DNA from: Streptomyces novaecaesareae
GTDB lineage: Bacteria; Actinomycetota; Actinomycetes; Streptomycetales; Streptomycetaceae
DNA length: 64,000 bases
Direction of reading: 5' to 3'
Assembly: GCF_000716875.1 (NCBI RefSeq)
Contig: NZ_JNWQ01000005.1
Coordinates: forward strand, 1-64,000
The translations under genes and the position numbers were made by a program. Of this stretch, positions 8,761 through 17,808 are shown one piece after another. A model generated the notes under the pieces. The model saw only the letters and a program-made list of their open reading frames with translations, was not told the origin of the DNA and made no database searches. Within the stretch, counting starts at the first letter, position 1, and every line of letters begins with the position of its first letter.

Positions 8761-9249
8761 ATGCATCACCGCATTCGCGGCTGGACGGCGGTCGTTGCCG
8801 TCGCCGCAGCCGGTGTCTTCGGACTGAACGCGCTAGCCGCAGCCGACACCACCGCCCCTCCGCCTGGCGATGCCTCCGCGGCGCCGCCTGCGGTCGAGGA
8901 CTTCGCCTACCCCGGCGCGGCCGGAATCGGCAAGGTCAAGCTCCTGCGCGGTGACGGCAGCGTCATGCTGACCGACTGCGCCAAGCCCTCGCAGATCCAG
9001 CTGTGGACCCGCGCGCCGGGCAACACCGACAACAAGATCTGCTTCACTTCCGCTGCTACGAGCGGCTTCCTCACCCTCGAACTGCCGGACGTGTTCGCCG
9101 TGCAGACCGCGGGCCGGTCCCTGCGGGTCGGACTCACCGCCGCCGGTGCCTCCCGGAGCGTGGACGTGCCCAGGGACGGCTTCACCGGTGTGGGCGAGGG
9201 CTTGGGCCAGGACCCGACCACGGTGGTCGAACTGCGTATCACCGGCTGA
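8761..9249 (+). CDS. Small secreted protein, paralogue 2
   Basis: A 162-residue paralogue of the preceding gene. It has a signal peptide (about 1-28, ending ALAAA), then PPAVEDFAYPG, KLLRGDGSVMLTDC, QIQLW, a Cys in ICFTS and the ending VVELRITG. The two-Cys, beta-rich layout suggests a small disulfide-stabilised extracellular domain. It lies 42 bp upstream of the first trypsin-fold gene on the same strand. I cannot name a function; an inhibitor, ligand or accessory protein for the neighbouring secreted proteins is only a guess from position. Confidence 0.8.
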   Translation: MHHRIRGWTAVVAVAAAGVFGLNALAAADTTAPPPGDASAAPPAVEDFAYPGAAGIGKVKLLRGDGSVMLTDCAKPSQIQLWTRAPGNTDNKICFTSAATSGFLTLELPDVFAVQTAGRSLRVGLTAAGASRSVDVPRDGFTGVGEGLGQDPTTVVELRITG

Positions 9250-9291
9250 CCGCCGACGCCCGGTTCATCAAACTGACAGAAAGACACAAGG

Positions 9292-10914
9292 ATGCTTCGC
9301 AAGTCCTCGTCCCGGTCCCAGAACCGGCGGGCGGGCGTGCTGGCTGCGGCTGTGGCCGCCGGCACGCTGACCACCTTCTCCGGCGCTCCGGCCGGTGCCG
9401 TCACCGGTGACGCGGCCGCCGACGGCACGTACACCGCCACCGCGCGCCTGGTGATCGGCGACAACCTGCGCGCCTGCACCGGCGCACTGGTGGACCGGTA
9501 CTGGGTGGTCACCGCCGCGTCCTGCTTCGCCGACGACCCGGCGCAGCCGCAGGCGCTCGCCGCCGGTGCGCCGAAGTGGAAGACCACGGCCGGCATCGCC
9601 GGCATATCCGCCCAGGTGGCGGAGCTGGTGCCGCGTCAGGACCGTGACCTGGTGATGGCCCGTCTGGCCGCGCCGGTCGACGGCATCACCCCCCTGGCGC
9701 TGGCCACCACCGCGCCGACTGCCGGTCAGACGCTGCGCGTTCCCGGGTTCGGGCGCACCAAGGACGAGTGGGCGCCGCTCAAGTTGCACACCGGCGCGTT
9801 CTCCCTCGACACCGTGAGCCCCACCGGCATCGGCACCACCGGCACCGGCGGCGCGGCGATCTGCAAGGGTGACACCGGCGCCCCGGCGATCCGCGAGACG
9901 GGCGGCAAGGCCGAACTCGTCGCCGTCGCCTCCCGCTCCTGGCAGGGCGGCTGCCTGGGCACCCCGGCCACCGAAACCCGTACCGGCGCCTACAACACCC
10001 GCGTCGACGACCTCGGTGCCTGGGTGAAGGACCTGCGGTTCCGCACGGCGGAGGTGAAGGCCGGCACCCACGTGCAGGCCATCGGCTCGGACAGTACCCT
10101 GTGGGACACCGTGGCCGACTACAAGGCGGGCCGCTGGCAGGGGAGTTGGTCGCCGGTCACCGGCGGCACGCTGACCGCGGTGGACAGCGTGGCCATCGGC
10201 GACACCGTCCACGTGTTCGCGGTCGGGGCCGACGGCAAGGTCTACACGCGGGACGGCAAGGTCGGCGGCTCCTGGACCCCGCTCGGCGAGGTCCCCGGTG
10301 GCGCCGGCGGTGCCCGGGGCATCACCGCCGCCGCCCGCGGCAACACCGTCAGCCTGCAGATCATCGGCTCCGACGGCTCCCTCTACAGCACCTACGCCGA
10401 CTACGCGGCCGGCAGCTGGGCCACGTCCTGGGAGAAGGTCGGCACCAACAACCTGAAGGCCATCACCAGCGCCACCACGGCGGACAGCGTCGTCCACGTC
10501 TTCGCGATCAACGAGGACGGCCGCGTCTACACCCGCGACAACCGGACCGACGGCAGCTGGACGCCGTGGGGCGAGCTCCCCGGCAACGCGGTCGACGTCA
10601 AGGGCATCACCGCCGCCGCCCGCGGCAACACCGTCGACCTGCAGATCATCGGCGCCGACGGCTCCCTGTACACCACCTACGGCTACTTCGACCTCGGTCG
10701 CTGGGAGTCGCAGTGGGCCAAGGTCAGCGACAACCACCTGAAGGCGATCAGCAGCAGCGCCGAGGGCAACGTCGTTCACGTCGTCGCCGTCAACGAGGAC
10801 GACAAGGTCTACAACCGCGACGCCGACTACAACGCCGGCAAGTGGACCGCGTGGGGCGAGATCCCCGGCGGCGCCACCAACGTCAAGGCCGTCACCGCCG
10901 CCACCACCGGCTGA
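9292..10914 (+). CDS. Secreted trypsin-fold pseudoprotease with propeller-like C terminus (copy 1)
   Basis: 540 residues: signal peptide (about 1-36, ending GAPAGAVTG), an S1/trypsin-like domain (about 37-245), then tectonin/PLL-like repeats to the end (FAVGADGKVYTRDG, IIGSDGSLYSTY). The fold is recognisable from paired cysteines and the usual motif order, but two triad residues are replaced. TAAHC is TAASC, so Ser77 sits in the His position. The GDSGGP serine is Thr195 in CKGDTGAP. The Asp (119, in RDLVMARL) is kept. Proteolysis is therefore unlikely by known rules; binding or scaffolding is a better guess. It is the first of four tandem relatives. The ribosome site is weak. Confidence 0.85.
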   Translation: MLRKSSSRSQNRRAGVLAAAVAAGTLTTFSGAPAGAVTGDAAADGTYTATARLVIGDNLRACTGALVDRYWVVTAASCFADDPAQPQALAAGAPKWKTTAGIAGISAQVAELVPRQDRDLVMARLAAPVDGITPLALATTAPTAGQTLRVPGFGRTKDEWAPLKLHTGAFSLDTVSPTGIGTTGTGGAAICKGDTGAPAIRETGGKAELVAVASRSWQGGCLGTPATETRTGAYNTRVDDLGAWVKDLRFRTAEVKAGTHVQAIGSDSTLWDTVADYKAGRWQGSWSPVTGGTLTAVDSVAIGDTVHVFAVGADGKVYTRDGKVGGSWTPLGEVPGGAGGARGITAAARGNTVSLQIIGSDGSLYSTYADYAAGSWATSWEKVGTNNLKAITSATTADSVVHVFAINEDGRVYTRDNRTDGSWTPWGELPGNAVDVKGITAAARGNTVDLQIIGADGSLYTTYGYFDLGRWESQWAKVSDNHLKAISSSAEGNVVHVVAVNEDDKVYNRDADYNAGKWTAWGEIPGGATNVKAVTAATTG

Positions 10915-10932
10915 CCGCGGTCCGCCTCCGTT

Positions 10933-10973
10933 CCCCGCGGGGCCCGTCGGCAGGACACCGGCGGCCCCGCGGG
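10933..10973 (+). terminator. GC-rich hairpin after copy 1
   Basis: Left arm 10933-10950 pairs with 10958-10973 (CCCGCGGGGCC core with one bulge). It lies 18 bases after the copy 1 stop. It could terminate or attenuate between copies 1 and 2. Confidence 0.6.
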
Positions 10974-11002
10974 CTCCCGTCCGTTCCTCAAGGGGAGTCC
11001 CC

Positions 11003-12748
11003 ATGTCCCGCAAGAACTCGTACCGCTCGCGGCGGGCGGGCGTGCTGGTGACGGCTGCGGCCGCCGGCGCGATGACCACCCTCTCGGGCGCTCCGGCCGG
11101 TGCCGTCACCGGTGACGCGGCCGCGGACGGCGCGTACGCCGCCACCGTGCGCCTGGTGGTCGGTGACAACCTGCGTGGCTGCACCGGTGCGCTGGTCGAC
11201 CAGTACTGGGTGATCGGTGCCGCCTCGTGCTTCGCCGACGACCCGGCGCAGCCGCAGGCGTTGGCCGCCGGTGCGCCGAAGTGGAAGACCACCGCCGGTG
11301 TCGGCGGCGTGTCCGCCCAGGTGGTGGAGCTGGTGCCGCACCAGGACCGGGACCTGGTGATGGCCCGTCTGGCCACGCCGGTCTCCGGTGTCGCCCCCCT
11401 CGCCGTCGCCACCACCGCGCCGACTGCCGGGCAGACGCTGCGGGTTGCCGGGTTCGGGCGGACGAAGGACGAGTGGGTGCCGAACAGGCTGCACACCGGC
11501 TCCTTCTCCCTGGACACGGTGAGCCCGGCCGGCATCGGCATCACGGGGACGGGCGGCGCGGCGGTCTGCAAGGGCGACACCGGCGCCCCGGCGATCCGGG
11601 AGACGGGCGGCAAGGCCGAACTCGTGGCCGTGGCCTCGCGTTCCTGGCAGGGCGGCTGCCTGGGCACCCCGGCCACCGAGACCCGTACCGGCGCCTACGG
11701 CACCCGCGTCGACGACCTCGGCGCGTGGATCGAGAAGGTCCGGCACAGCACTCCGTCGGGGACCGTGCTGACCGGCTCGCCGTTCACCGTCGCCGACCCG
11801 GCCACCGGGCACCTTGTCACCTTCCTCCAGGACAGCAAGAACCACCTGTGGTCCGTCGACCCGCAGGGCGAGGGCTGGAGCGACCTGGGCGTCTATGCCG
11901 CCACCCGCCCCACCGCGATCGCCAACCCGGCCGACAACCACGTGATGGTGTACGTCAACGGGCCGGACAACAAGCTCTGGTCCTACGACCGCGCCACCGG
12001 CAAGTGGACGGAGTTCATCCGCACCCCCGCCGGTACGGTCCTCGCCCCGGACGCCGTCCCCCGTACGGTCGTCGACCCGGCCACCGGGCACCTGGTCACC
12101 TTCGTCCGGGACACCGCCCACCACCTGTGGTCCGTCGACCCGCAGGGCGAGGGCTGGTACGACTTCGGCCCGCTGGCCGCCACCGACCCCGTGCCGGTCA
12201 TCAACCCGAACGACGGCCACATCGTCGTGTACGTCAACGGGCCCGACAACAAGCTGAACTCGATCGACCGCCGGGGCGCCGGCCGGGTCGAGTTCGTCCC
12301 GACCGCCTCCGGCACGGTGCTGGCCGGCGACGCCGTTCCCTCGACGGTCGTCGACCCCGCCACCGGGCACTTCACCACCTTCGTCCGGGACACCGCCCAC
12401 CACCTGTGGTCCGTGGACCCGTTCGGGCCCGGCTGGCGCGACTGGGGCGTGATGGCCGCCACCGACCCGGTCGCCGTCGCCGACCAGGCCGGAAAGCGGA
12501 CCGTGGTGTACGTCAACGGCCCGAACAACCGGCTGAACTCGCTCGACTTCTCCACCGGGAAGTGGACCGAGTTCATCCCCACCCCGGCCGGCACCGCCCT
12601 GGCCGCCGACGCCGTCCCGCAGACCGTCGTCGACCCGGTCGGCAAGCACCTGGTCACCTTCGTGCGTGACGGCAACGGCACCCTGTGGTCCGTCGACCCG
12701 CAGGGCCCGGGCTGGGTCCGCTACCACGGCGGTCCCTCCGCGCCCTGA
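11003..12748 (+). CDS. Secreted trypsin-fold pseudoprotease with long-repeat C terminus (copy 2)
   Basis: 581 residues with ribosome site AAGGGGAG. The signal peptide and trypsin-like domain are close to copy 1, with the same two losses (GAASC for the His motif, CKGDTGAP for the Ser motif) and the Asp retained in RDLVMARL. The C terminus differs completely from copy 1. It has about three and a half repeats of roughly 95 residues, each with VTFVRDTAHHLWSVDPQG and VVYVNGPDNKLNS blocks, as in beta-propeller sugar-binding proteins. This pairing of a constant front with a different recognition-type tail is the hallmark of the cluster. It is probably extracellular. Catalytic activity is not expected. 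Confidence 0.85.
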   Translation: MSRKNSYRSRRAGVLVTAAAAGAMTTLSGAPAGAVTGDAAADGAYAATVRLVVGDNLRGCTGALVDQYWVIGAASCFADDPAQPQALAAGAPKWKTTAGVGGVSAQVVELVPHQDRDLVMARLATPVSGVAPLAVATTAPTAGQTLRVAGFGRTKDEWVPNRLHTGSFSLDTVSPAGIGITGTGGAAVCKGDTGAPAIRETGGKAELVAVASRSWQGGCLGTPATETRTGAYGTRVDDLGAWIEKVRHSTPSGTVLTGSPFTVADPATGHLVTFLQDSKNHLWSVDPQGEGWSDLGVYAATRPTAIANPADNHVMVYVNGPDNKLWSYDRATGKWTEFIRTPAGTVLAPDAVPRTVVDPATGHLVTFVRDTAHHLWSVDPQGEGWYDFGPLAATDPVPVINPNDGHIVVYVNGPDNKLNSIDRRGAGRVEFVPTASGTVLAGDAVPSTVVDPATGHFTTFVRDTAHHLWSVDPFGPGWRDWGVMAATDPVAVADQAGKRTVVYVNGPNNRLNSLDFSTGKWTEFIPTPAGTALAADAVPQTVVDPVGKHLVTFVRDGNGTLWSVDPQGPGWVRYHGGPSAP

Positions 12749-12824
12749 CCGGCAGCCGGTCCACCCGACTCGCCGCCCGGCACCCACGGGCCGCGACCGT
12801 CCCATACCTCTCAGGAGAATTCCC

Positions 12825-14402
12825 ATGAACCGCCAGACCCAGCCCCGCAACCGGCGGGCGGGCGTGCTGGCCGCCGCTCTCGCGACCGGCGCACTGGCCA
12901 CCTTCTCCGGCACTCCGGCCGGTGCCGTCACCGGTGACGCGGCCGCGGACGGTTCGTACGCCGCCACTGCACGTCTGATGATCGGTGACAACCTGCGTGC
13001 CTGCACCGGTGCGCTGGTGGACCGGTACTGGGTGGTCACCGCCGCGTCGTGCTTCGCCGACGACCCGGCGCAGCCGCAGGCGTTGGCTGCCGGTGCGCCG
13101 AAGTGGAAGACCACCGCTGCCGTTGCAGGGAAGTCCGCCGAGGTCGCCGAGCTGGTGCCGCGTCAGGACCGGGACCTGGTGCTGGCCCGTCTGGCCGCGC
13201 CGGTGGACGGTGTCACCCCGCTGGCGCTGGCCACCACCGCGCCGAGCGCCGGGCAGACGCTGCGGGTTGCCGGGTTCGGGCGGACGAAGGACGAGTGGGC
13301 GCCGCTGAAGCTGCACACCGGCTCCTTCTCCCTCGACACCGTGAGCGCCACCGGCATCGGAACCACCGGGACGGGCGGTGCGGCGATCTGCAAGGGCGAC
13401 ACCGGCGCCCCGGCGATCCGCGAGACGGGCGGCAAGGCCGAACTCGTCGCCGTCGCCTCCCGCTCCTGGCAGGGCGGCTGCCTGGGCACGCCCGCCACCG
13501 AGACCCGTACCGGCGCCTACAACAGCCGGGTCGACGACCTCGGCGCGTGGGTGCAGCAGGTGAAGGCCTCCCGCCCCGGCAGCCGGCTGTTCGCGGTCGG
13601 CGGGGACACCCAGATCTGGGCCAACGAGGGCTCCTACACCGCGAACGTGTGGGGCACCTTCGAGCGGGTGCCGAACAACAGCGGCATCCGGCAGGTCAGC
13701 GCCGTCACGATGGGCGACAAGGTGCGCCTGTTCGCCGTCGGCGGCGACAACCGGATCTACACCGCCGCCAAGGACACCACGAACAACACCTGGAGCGCGT
13801 TCGAGGCCCTGCCCAGCAGCGGCATCCAGCAGGTGACCGCCGTCGCGATGGGCAGCAAGGTCCGCCTGTTCGCCGTCGGCGGCGACGGCAGGATCTGGAC
13901 CATCACCGGCGACTACACCGCCGGCACCTGGAGCACCTTCGAGGCGCTGCCCAGCAGCGACATCAAGGAGGTGAGCGCCACCACCGTCGGCAACACCGTG
14001 CGCCTGTTCGCGATCGGCGGCGACCAGAAGATCTGGACCACCACCGGCGACTACACCGCCGGCACCTGGTCCACCTTCGCGGCCATCCCCGGCAGCGCCG
14101 TCCAGCACATCGCCGCCACCAGCATCGGCTCCACCGTGCGCGTGTTCGCCGTCGGCTCCGACCAGAAGATCGCGACCACCGACAGCACCGACAACGGCCC
14201 CTGGAGCGCCCTCGACGCCGTTCCCGGCGGCAACAGCGCCAAGCAGGTCGCCGTCACCACCATCGGCGACACCATCCGCCTGTTCGCCATCGGCGGGGAC
14301 GACCGGATCTGGACCGCCGACAAGAAGGCCGACGGCAGCTGGACCACCTTCTACGGCGTCTCCAGCAGCAGCATCCAGAACATCGCCGCCACCACCAACT
14401 GA
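12825..14402 (+). CDS. Secreted trypsin-fold pseudoprotease with short-repeat C terminus (copy 3)
   Basis: 525 residues. I chose the ATG at 12825 because it has AGGAGAATTCCC just upstream and aligns with the starts of copies 2 and 4; the open frame extends further left without similarity. The front domain matches the other copies, including TAASC and CKGDTGAP. The tail is about six repeats of 46-48 residues built on VRLFAVGGDGRIWT and GTWSTFEALPSS, typical of tectonin/PLL-like propeller blades. The repeats are regular, which fits a closed propeller. There is no transmembrane anchor or cell-wall sorting signal. Confidence 0.85.
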   Translation: MNRQTQPRNRRAGVLAAALATGALATFSGTPAGAVTGDAAADGSYAATARLMIGDNLRACTGALVDRYWVVTAASCFADDPAQPQALAAGAPKWKTTAAVAGKSAEVAELVPRQDRDLVLARLAAPVDGVTPLALATTAPSAGQTLRVAGFGRTKDEWAPLKLHTGSFSLDTVSATGIGTTGTGGAAICKGDTGAPAIRETGGKAELVAVASRSWQGGCLGTPATETRTGAYNSRVDDLGAWVQQVKASRPGSRLFAVGGDTQIWANEGSYTANVWGTFERVPNNSGIRQVSAVTMGDKVRLFAVGGDNRIYTAAKDTTNNTWSAFEALPSSGIQQVTAVAMGSKVRLFAVGGDGRIWTITGDYTAGTWSTFEALPSSDIKEVSATTVGNTVRLFAIGGDQKIWTTTGDYTAGTWSTFAAIPGSAVQHIAATSIGSTVRVFAVGSDQKIATTDSTDNGPWSALDAVPGGNSAKQVAVTTIGDTIRLFAIGGDDRIWTADKKADGSWTTFYGVSSSSIQNIAATTN

Positions 14403-14411
14403 CCCACGGTT

Positions 14412-14448
14412 CCCCGGGGTCGTCGGCCGGACGCCGACGGCCCCGGGG
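14412..14448 (+). terminator. GC-rich hairpin after copy 3
   Basis: Arms 14412-14427 and 14433-14448 form a 16-bp stem with one G-T pair and a 5-base loop, 10 bases after the copy 3 stop. It resembles the hairpin after copy 1. Confidence 0.7.
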
Positions 14449-14477
14449 CTTCCGTACGCTCACCCAGGAGAACTCCC

Positions 14478-16304
14478 ATGCCCCGTAAGACCCAGCCCCG
14501 CAACTGGCGGGCGGGCGTGCTGGTGACGGCCGCGGCCGCCGGCACGCTGACCACGTTCGCCGCCTCCCCGGCCGGCGCCCTGGCCGGTGACACGGCCGCG
14601 GACGGCGCGTACGCCGCCACCGCCCGTCTGGTGATCGGTGACAACGTGCGCGTCTGCACCGGTGCGCTGGTGGACCGGTACTGGGTGGTCACCGCCGCGT
14701 CGTGCTTCGCCGACGACCCGGCGCAGCCGCAGGCGTTGGCCGCCGGTGCGCCGAAGTGGAAGACCACCGCCGGCATCGGCGGCACGTCCGCCCAGGTCGT
14801 CGAGCTGGTGCCGCGTCAGGACCGCGACCTGGTGCTGGCCCGCCTGGCCGCCCCCGTCAACAGCATCGCCCCTCTCGCCGTCGCCACCACCGCGCCGACC
14901 GCCGGGCAGGCGCTGCGGGTGCCCGGGTACGGGCGCACCAAGGACGAGTGGGTGCCGAGCAAGCTGCACACCGGCGCCTTCTCCCTGGACACGGTGAGCC
15001 CGACCGGGGTCGGCATCACGGGTACGGGCGGTGCGGCGGTCTGCAAGGGCGACACCGGCGCCCCGGCGATCCGCGAGACCAACGGCAAGGCCGAGCTCGT
15101 GGCCGTCGCCTCCCGCTCCTGGCAGGGCGGCTGCATCGGCGTCCCCGCCACCGAGACCCGCACCGGCGCCTACAGCACCCGGGTCGACGACCTCGGCGGG
15201 TGGATCCAGCAGGTCCGCGACGGCTGGTGGGACACCGTCACCGCCAACCCGGCCGCCCGCAGCTCGGTCTACGACCCGGTCCGCAAGACGGCCACCACCT
15301 TCGCCGTCGACGCCAAGGGCCACCTCGTGTTCGCCTGGAGCACGGACGGCGTGACCTGGAACGGGTGGCAGCAGATCGGCGACTGGACGTTCGCCAGTGT
15401 CCCCACCGCCCTGTTCAACCCCGCCACCGGCGGCATCGAGCTGTTCGCGGTCGGCGGCGACGGCGTGCTCTCGCAGACCTACTGGCTGCCCGACAACCAG
15501 GGCTGGCGCGACTGGCGCATCGTGGAGCCCAACTCCAGCCTGAGGTTCACCGGCAGCCCCACGGCCGTCTACAACCCGGCGACCAAGACCGCGGAGGTCT
15601 TCGCCACCACGACCAAGGGCCCGGTCGCGCATTCCTACTTCACCCCGGGCATGGGCGGCTGGAGCGGCTGGTACGAGATCGGCGACTGGCAGTTCGCCGG
15701 TTCCCCCAGCGCCGTCTACAACACCGCCACCGGCGGCATCGAGCTGTTCGCGGTCGGCGGCAACGGCGTGCTCTCGCAGACCTACTGGCTGCCCGACGGC
15801 AAGCCGTGGCGTGACTGGCAGATCGTGGAGCCCAACTCCGACCTGCGGTTCACCGGCAGCCCGACCACCGTCTACAACCCGGTCAGCAAGACCGCGGAGG
15901 TCTTCGCCACCACCACCAAGGGCCCGGTCGCGCACGCCTACTTCACCCCGGGCATGACCGGCTGGAGCGGCTGGTCCACCATCGGCACCCGGTCGTTCGC
16001 CGGCAGCCCGAGCGCGGTCTTCGACCCCGCCACCGGCGGCATCGAGCTGTTCGCGGTCGGCGACGGCGTGCTCTCGCGCACCGAGTGGCTGCCCGACGGC
16101 AAGCCGTGGCGCGACTGGACCGCCATGCAGGACTGGAAGTTCAGCGCGGGCCGCGTCCCGAGCGCGACCTTCAACGCCGCCGCGAGCACCACCGACCTGT
16201 TCGCCACCGGCAGTGACGGCGCCATGAACCACGCCTCCTACAAGACGGAGTCCGGCTGGAGCGGCTGGAAGACCATCGGTGGCACCACCCTGACCACCGG
16301 CTGA
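14478..16304 (+). CDS. Secreted trypsin-fold pseudoprotease with PLL-like C terminus (copy 4)
   Basis: 608 residues with ribosome site CAGGAGAACTCCC. It has the same constant signal peptide and trypsin-like domain, again with TAASC and CKGDTGAP and the Asp kept in RDLVLARL. The tail (about 250-608) has alternating blocks such as GGIELFAVGGDGVLSQTYW and KTAEVFATTTKGPVAH, each followed by a WSGW or WRDW turn. This is a PLL-like propeller distinct from the other three copies. It is the last gene of the array and ends just before a strong hairpin at 16314-16353 that separates it from the leftward transporter gene. Confidence 0.85.
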   Translation: MPRKTQPRNWRAGVLVTAAAAGTLTTFAASPAGALAGDTAADGAYAATARLVIGDNVRVCTGALVDRYWVVTAASCFADDPAQPQALAAGAPKWKTTAGIGGTSAQVVELVPRQDRDLVLARLAAPVNSIAPLAVATTAPTAGQALRVPGYGRTKDEWVPSKLHTGAFSLDTVSPTGVGITGTGGAAVCKGDTGAPAIRETNGKAELVAVASRSWQGGCIGVPATETRTGAYSTRVDDLGGWIQQVRDGWWDTVTANPAARSSVYDPVRKTATTFAVDAKGHLVFAWSTDGVTWNGWQQIGDWTFASVPTALFNPATGGIELFAVGGDGVLSQTYWLPDNQGWRDWRIVEPNSSLRFTGSPTAVYNPATKTAEVFATTTKGPVAHSYFTPGMGGWSGWYEIGDWQFAGSPSAVYNTATGGIELFAVGGNGVLSQTYWLPDGKPWRDWQIVEPNSDLRFTGSPTTVYNPVSKTAEVFATTTKGPVAHAYFTPGMTGWSGWSTIGTRSFAGSPSAVFDPATGGIELFAVGDGVLSRTEWLPDGKPWRDWTAMQDWKFSAGRVPSATFNAAASTTDLFATGSDGAMNHASYKTESGWSGWKTIGGTTLTTG

Positions 16305-16313
16305 CGCACCCCC

Positions 16314-16353
16314 GGGGGGCGGGTGGTGCCGAGCCCGGCACCATCCGCCCCCC
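16314..16353. terminator. Strong convergent terminator hairpin
   Basis: Arms 16314-16331 and 16336-16353 form an 18-bp stem with one G-T pair and a 4-base loop. It sits between the ends of the rightward copy 4 gene and the leftward transporter gene, so it probably serves both. Confidence 0.85.
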
Positions 16354-16389
16354 GCCGCGCCACCGACTGCGCCTCCGGGGCCCGGTCCG

Positions 16390-17808
16390 TCACAGCCGTT
16401 CGGGGACGGGGTTCCCGACGGCCTCGATGGCGCGGCGCACGGGGACCTTCACCAGGACCGCGAAGCCGATCACGAAGAACACCAGCAGCGAGATGATCGC
16501 CGACCGGTAGCTGCCGGTGACCTGGTACGCGAGGCCGAAGACCAGCGGGCCCATCCAACTGGTGCCGCGGTCACTGACCTTGTAGACGCTGAAGTACTCG
16601 GCCTCCTTGCCCGCCGGGATGAGGTGGGAGAACAGCGAGCGGGACAACGCCTGGCTGCCGCCGAGCACCAGCCCGATCATGCAGGCCAGGGCGTAGAACC
16701 AGAGCGGCTGGTGGGCGGGCATGAAGTAGCCGAGCGCGAGGGTGACCACCCAGCCGACCAGGGAGCCGAGGATGGTCCGCTTGGCGCCGTACCGCCGGGC
16801 GATCCGGCCGAGCAGCAGGGCGCCGCCGATCGCCACGACCTGGACCATGAGCACGGCGGTGACCAGCGAGGTCTGCTCCATGCCGAGTTCCTCGCTGCCG
16901 TAGAGCGAGGCCTGGGAGACGACGGTCTGGATGCCGTCGTTGTAGCAGAGGAAGGCCGCCAGGTAGAGCAGCGTGAGCGGGTGCCTGCGCATGCCCTTGA
17001 GGGTCCGGCCCAGTTGGCGCAGGCTGCCGTCGGCGGGCTCCTCGGACGTCCCGGAGGGGTCGGACGGCCCGGACCTGCCGGGGGAGACCCCTGCCCGGGA
17101 GGGCAGCCGCAGCAGCGGGACGAGCGTGAACAGCGCCCACCACAGGCCCGCCGAGGCCAGGCAGATCCGTACGGCCGTGCCGGAGGACAGGCCGAGCGCG
17201 TCGTGGCCCTGGAACAGCGCCAGGTTGGCGATGAGCAGCAGTCCGCCGCCCGCGTAGCCGTACGCCCAGCCCTTGGAGGAGACCGCGTCCCGCTCGTCGG
17301 GGGCGGCCAGGCCCGGCAGGTAGGCGTACGAGAGCGCGACCGACACCGCGTACGCGATGTTGGCGACCACCAGCAGCGCGCCGCCGAGCAGGTAGCGGTC
17401 GCCGTCGAGGAAGAACATCCCCATCGTGGCGACCGCGCCGACATAGGCGAAGCCGCACATCAGCTCCTTGTGCCGCCCGGTGCGGTCCGCGACCGTGCCG
17501 GTCAGCAGCATCACCGCGACCGAGATCAGCACCGAGAAGGAGACCGTGTACGGGAAGTAGGACCCGGCGCGGATCGACAGCCCGAGCGGGTGCACGTCAC
17601 CGGAGGCGTCGGCGGCGTTCTTGGCGACGGTGGTCAGGTACGGCCCGAGGAACACCGTCAGGACGGTGGCCGAGAAGGCGGCGTTGGCCCAGTCGTTGAT
17701 GTACCAGCCGAACTGCATCCGGCGCAGGGCGCGGCCGTCGTCGGCGGCGGCCGCCGGGTCGGCCGTTGGATCGTCCGGCAGGTGCGTCGCCGGGTTCGTG
17801 GTGCTCAT
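16390..17808 (-). CDS. MFS transporter, UMF1/Atg22-like
   Basis: A 472-residue integral membrane protein with about 12 predicted membrane segments and the FGWYINDWANAAFSATVLT opening typical of UMF1-family MFS proteins (related to yeast Atg22). A charged, Pro/Ser-rich cytosolic loop near the middle (about 255-290) separates the two six-helix halves. Its ATG overlaps the stop of the glycerophosphodiesterase gene as ATGA, so the two are co-translated. Co-transcription suggests transport of a phosphodiesterase substrate or product, but family substrates are poorly known, so this is inference. Confidence 0.85.
   Translation of the reverse strand: MSTTNPATHLPDDPTADPAAAADDGRALRRMQFGWYINDWANAAFSATVLTVFLGPYLTTVAKNAADASGDVHPLGLSIRAGSYFPYTVSFSVLISVAVMLLTGTVADRTGRHKELMCGFAYVGAVATMGMFFLDGDRYLLGGALLVVANIAYAVSVALSYAYLPGLAAPDERDAVSSKGWAYGYAGGGLLLIANLALFQGHDALGLSSGTAVRICLASAGLWWALFTLVPLLRLPSRAGVSPGRSGPSDPSGTSEEPADGSLRQLGRTLKGMRRHPLTLLYLAAFLCYNDGIQTVVSQASLYGSEELGMEQTSLVTAVLMVQVVAIGGALLLGRIARRYGAKRTILGSLVGWVVTLALGYFMPAHQPLWFYALACMIGLVLGGSQALSRSLFSHLIPAGKEAEYFSVYKVSDRGTSWMGPLVFGLAYQVTGSYRSAIISLLVFFVIGFAVLVKVPVRRAIEAVGNPVPERL

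Noticed and set aside
9292..16304. Calling the four trypsin-fold genes active serine proteases
   Set aside because: Two of three catalytic residues are replaced in all copies, so the usual protease label is not supported.
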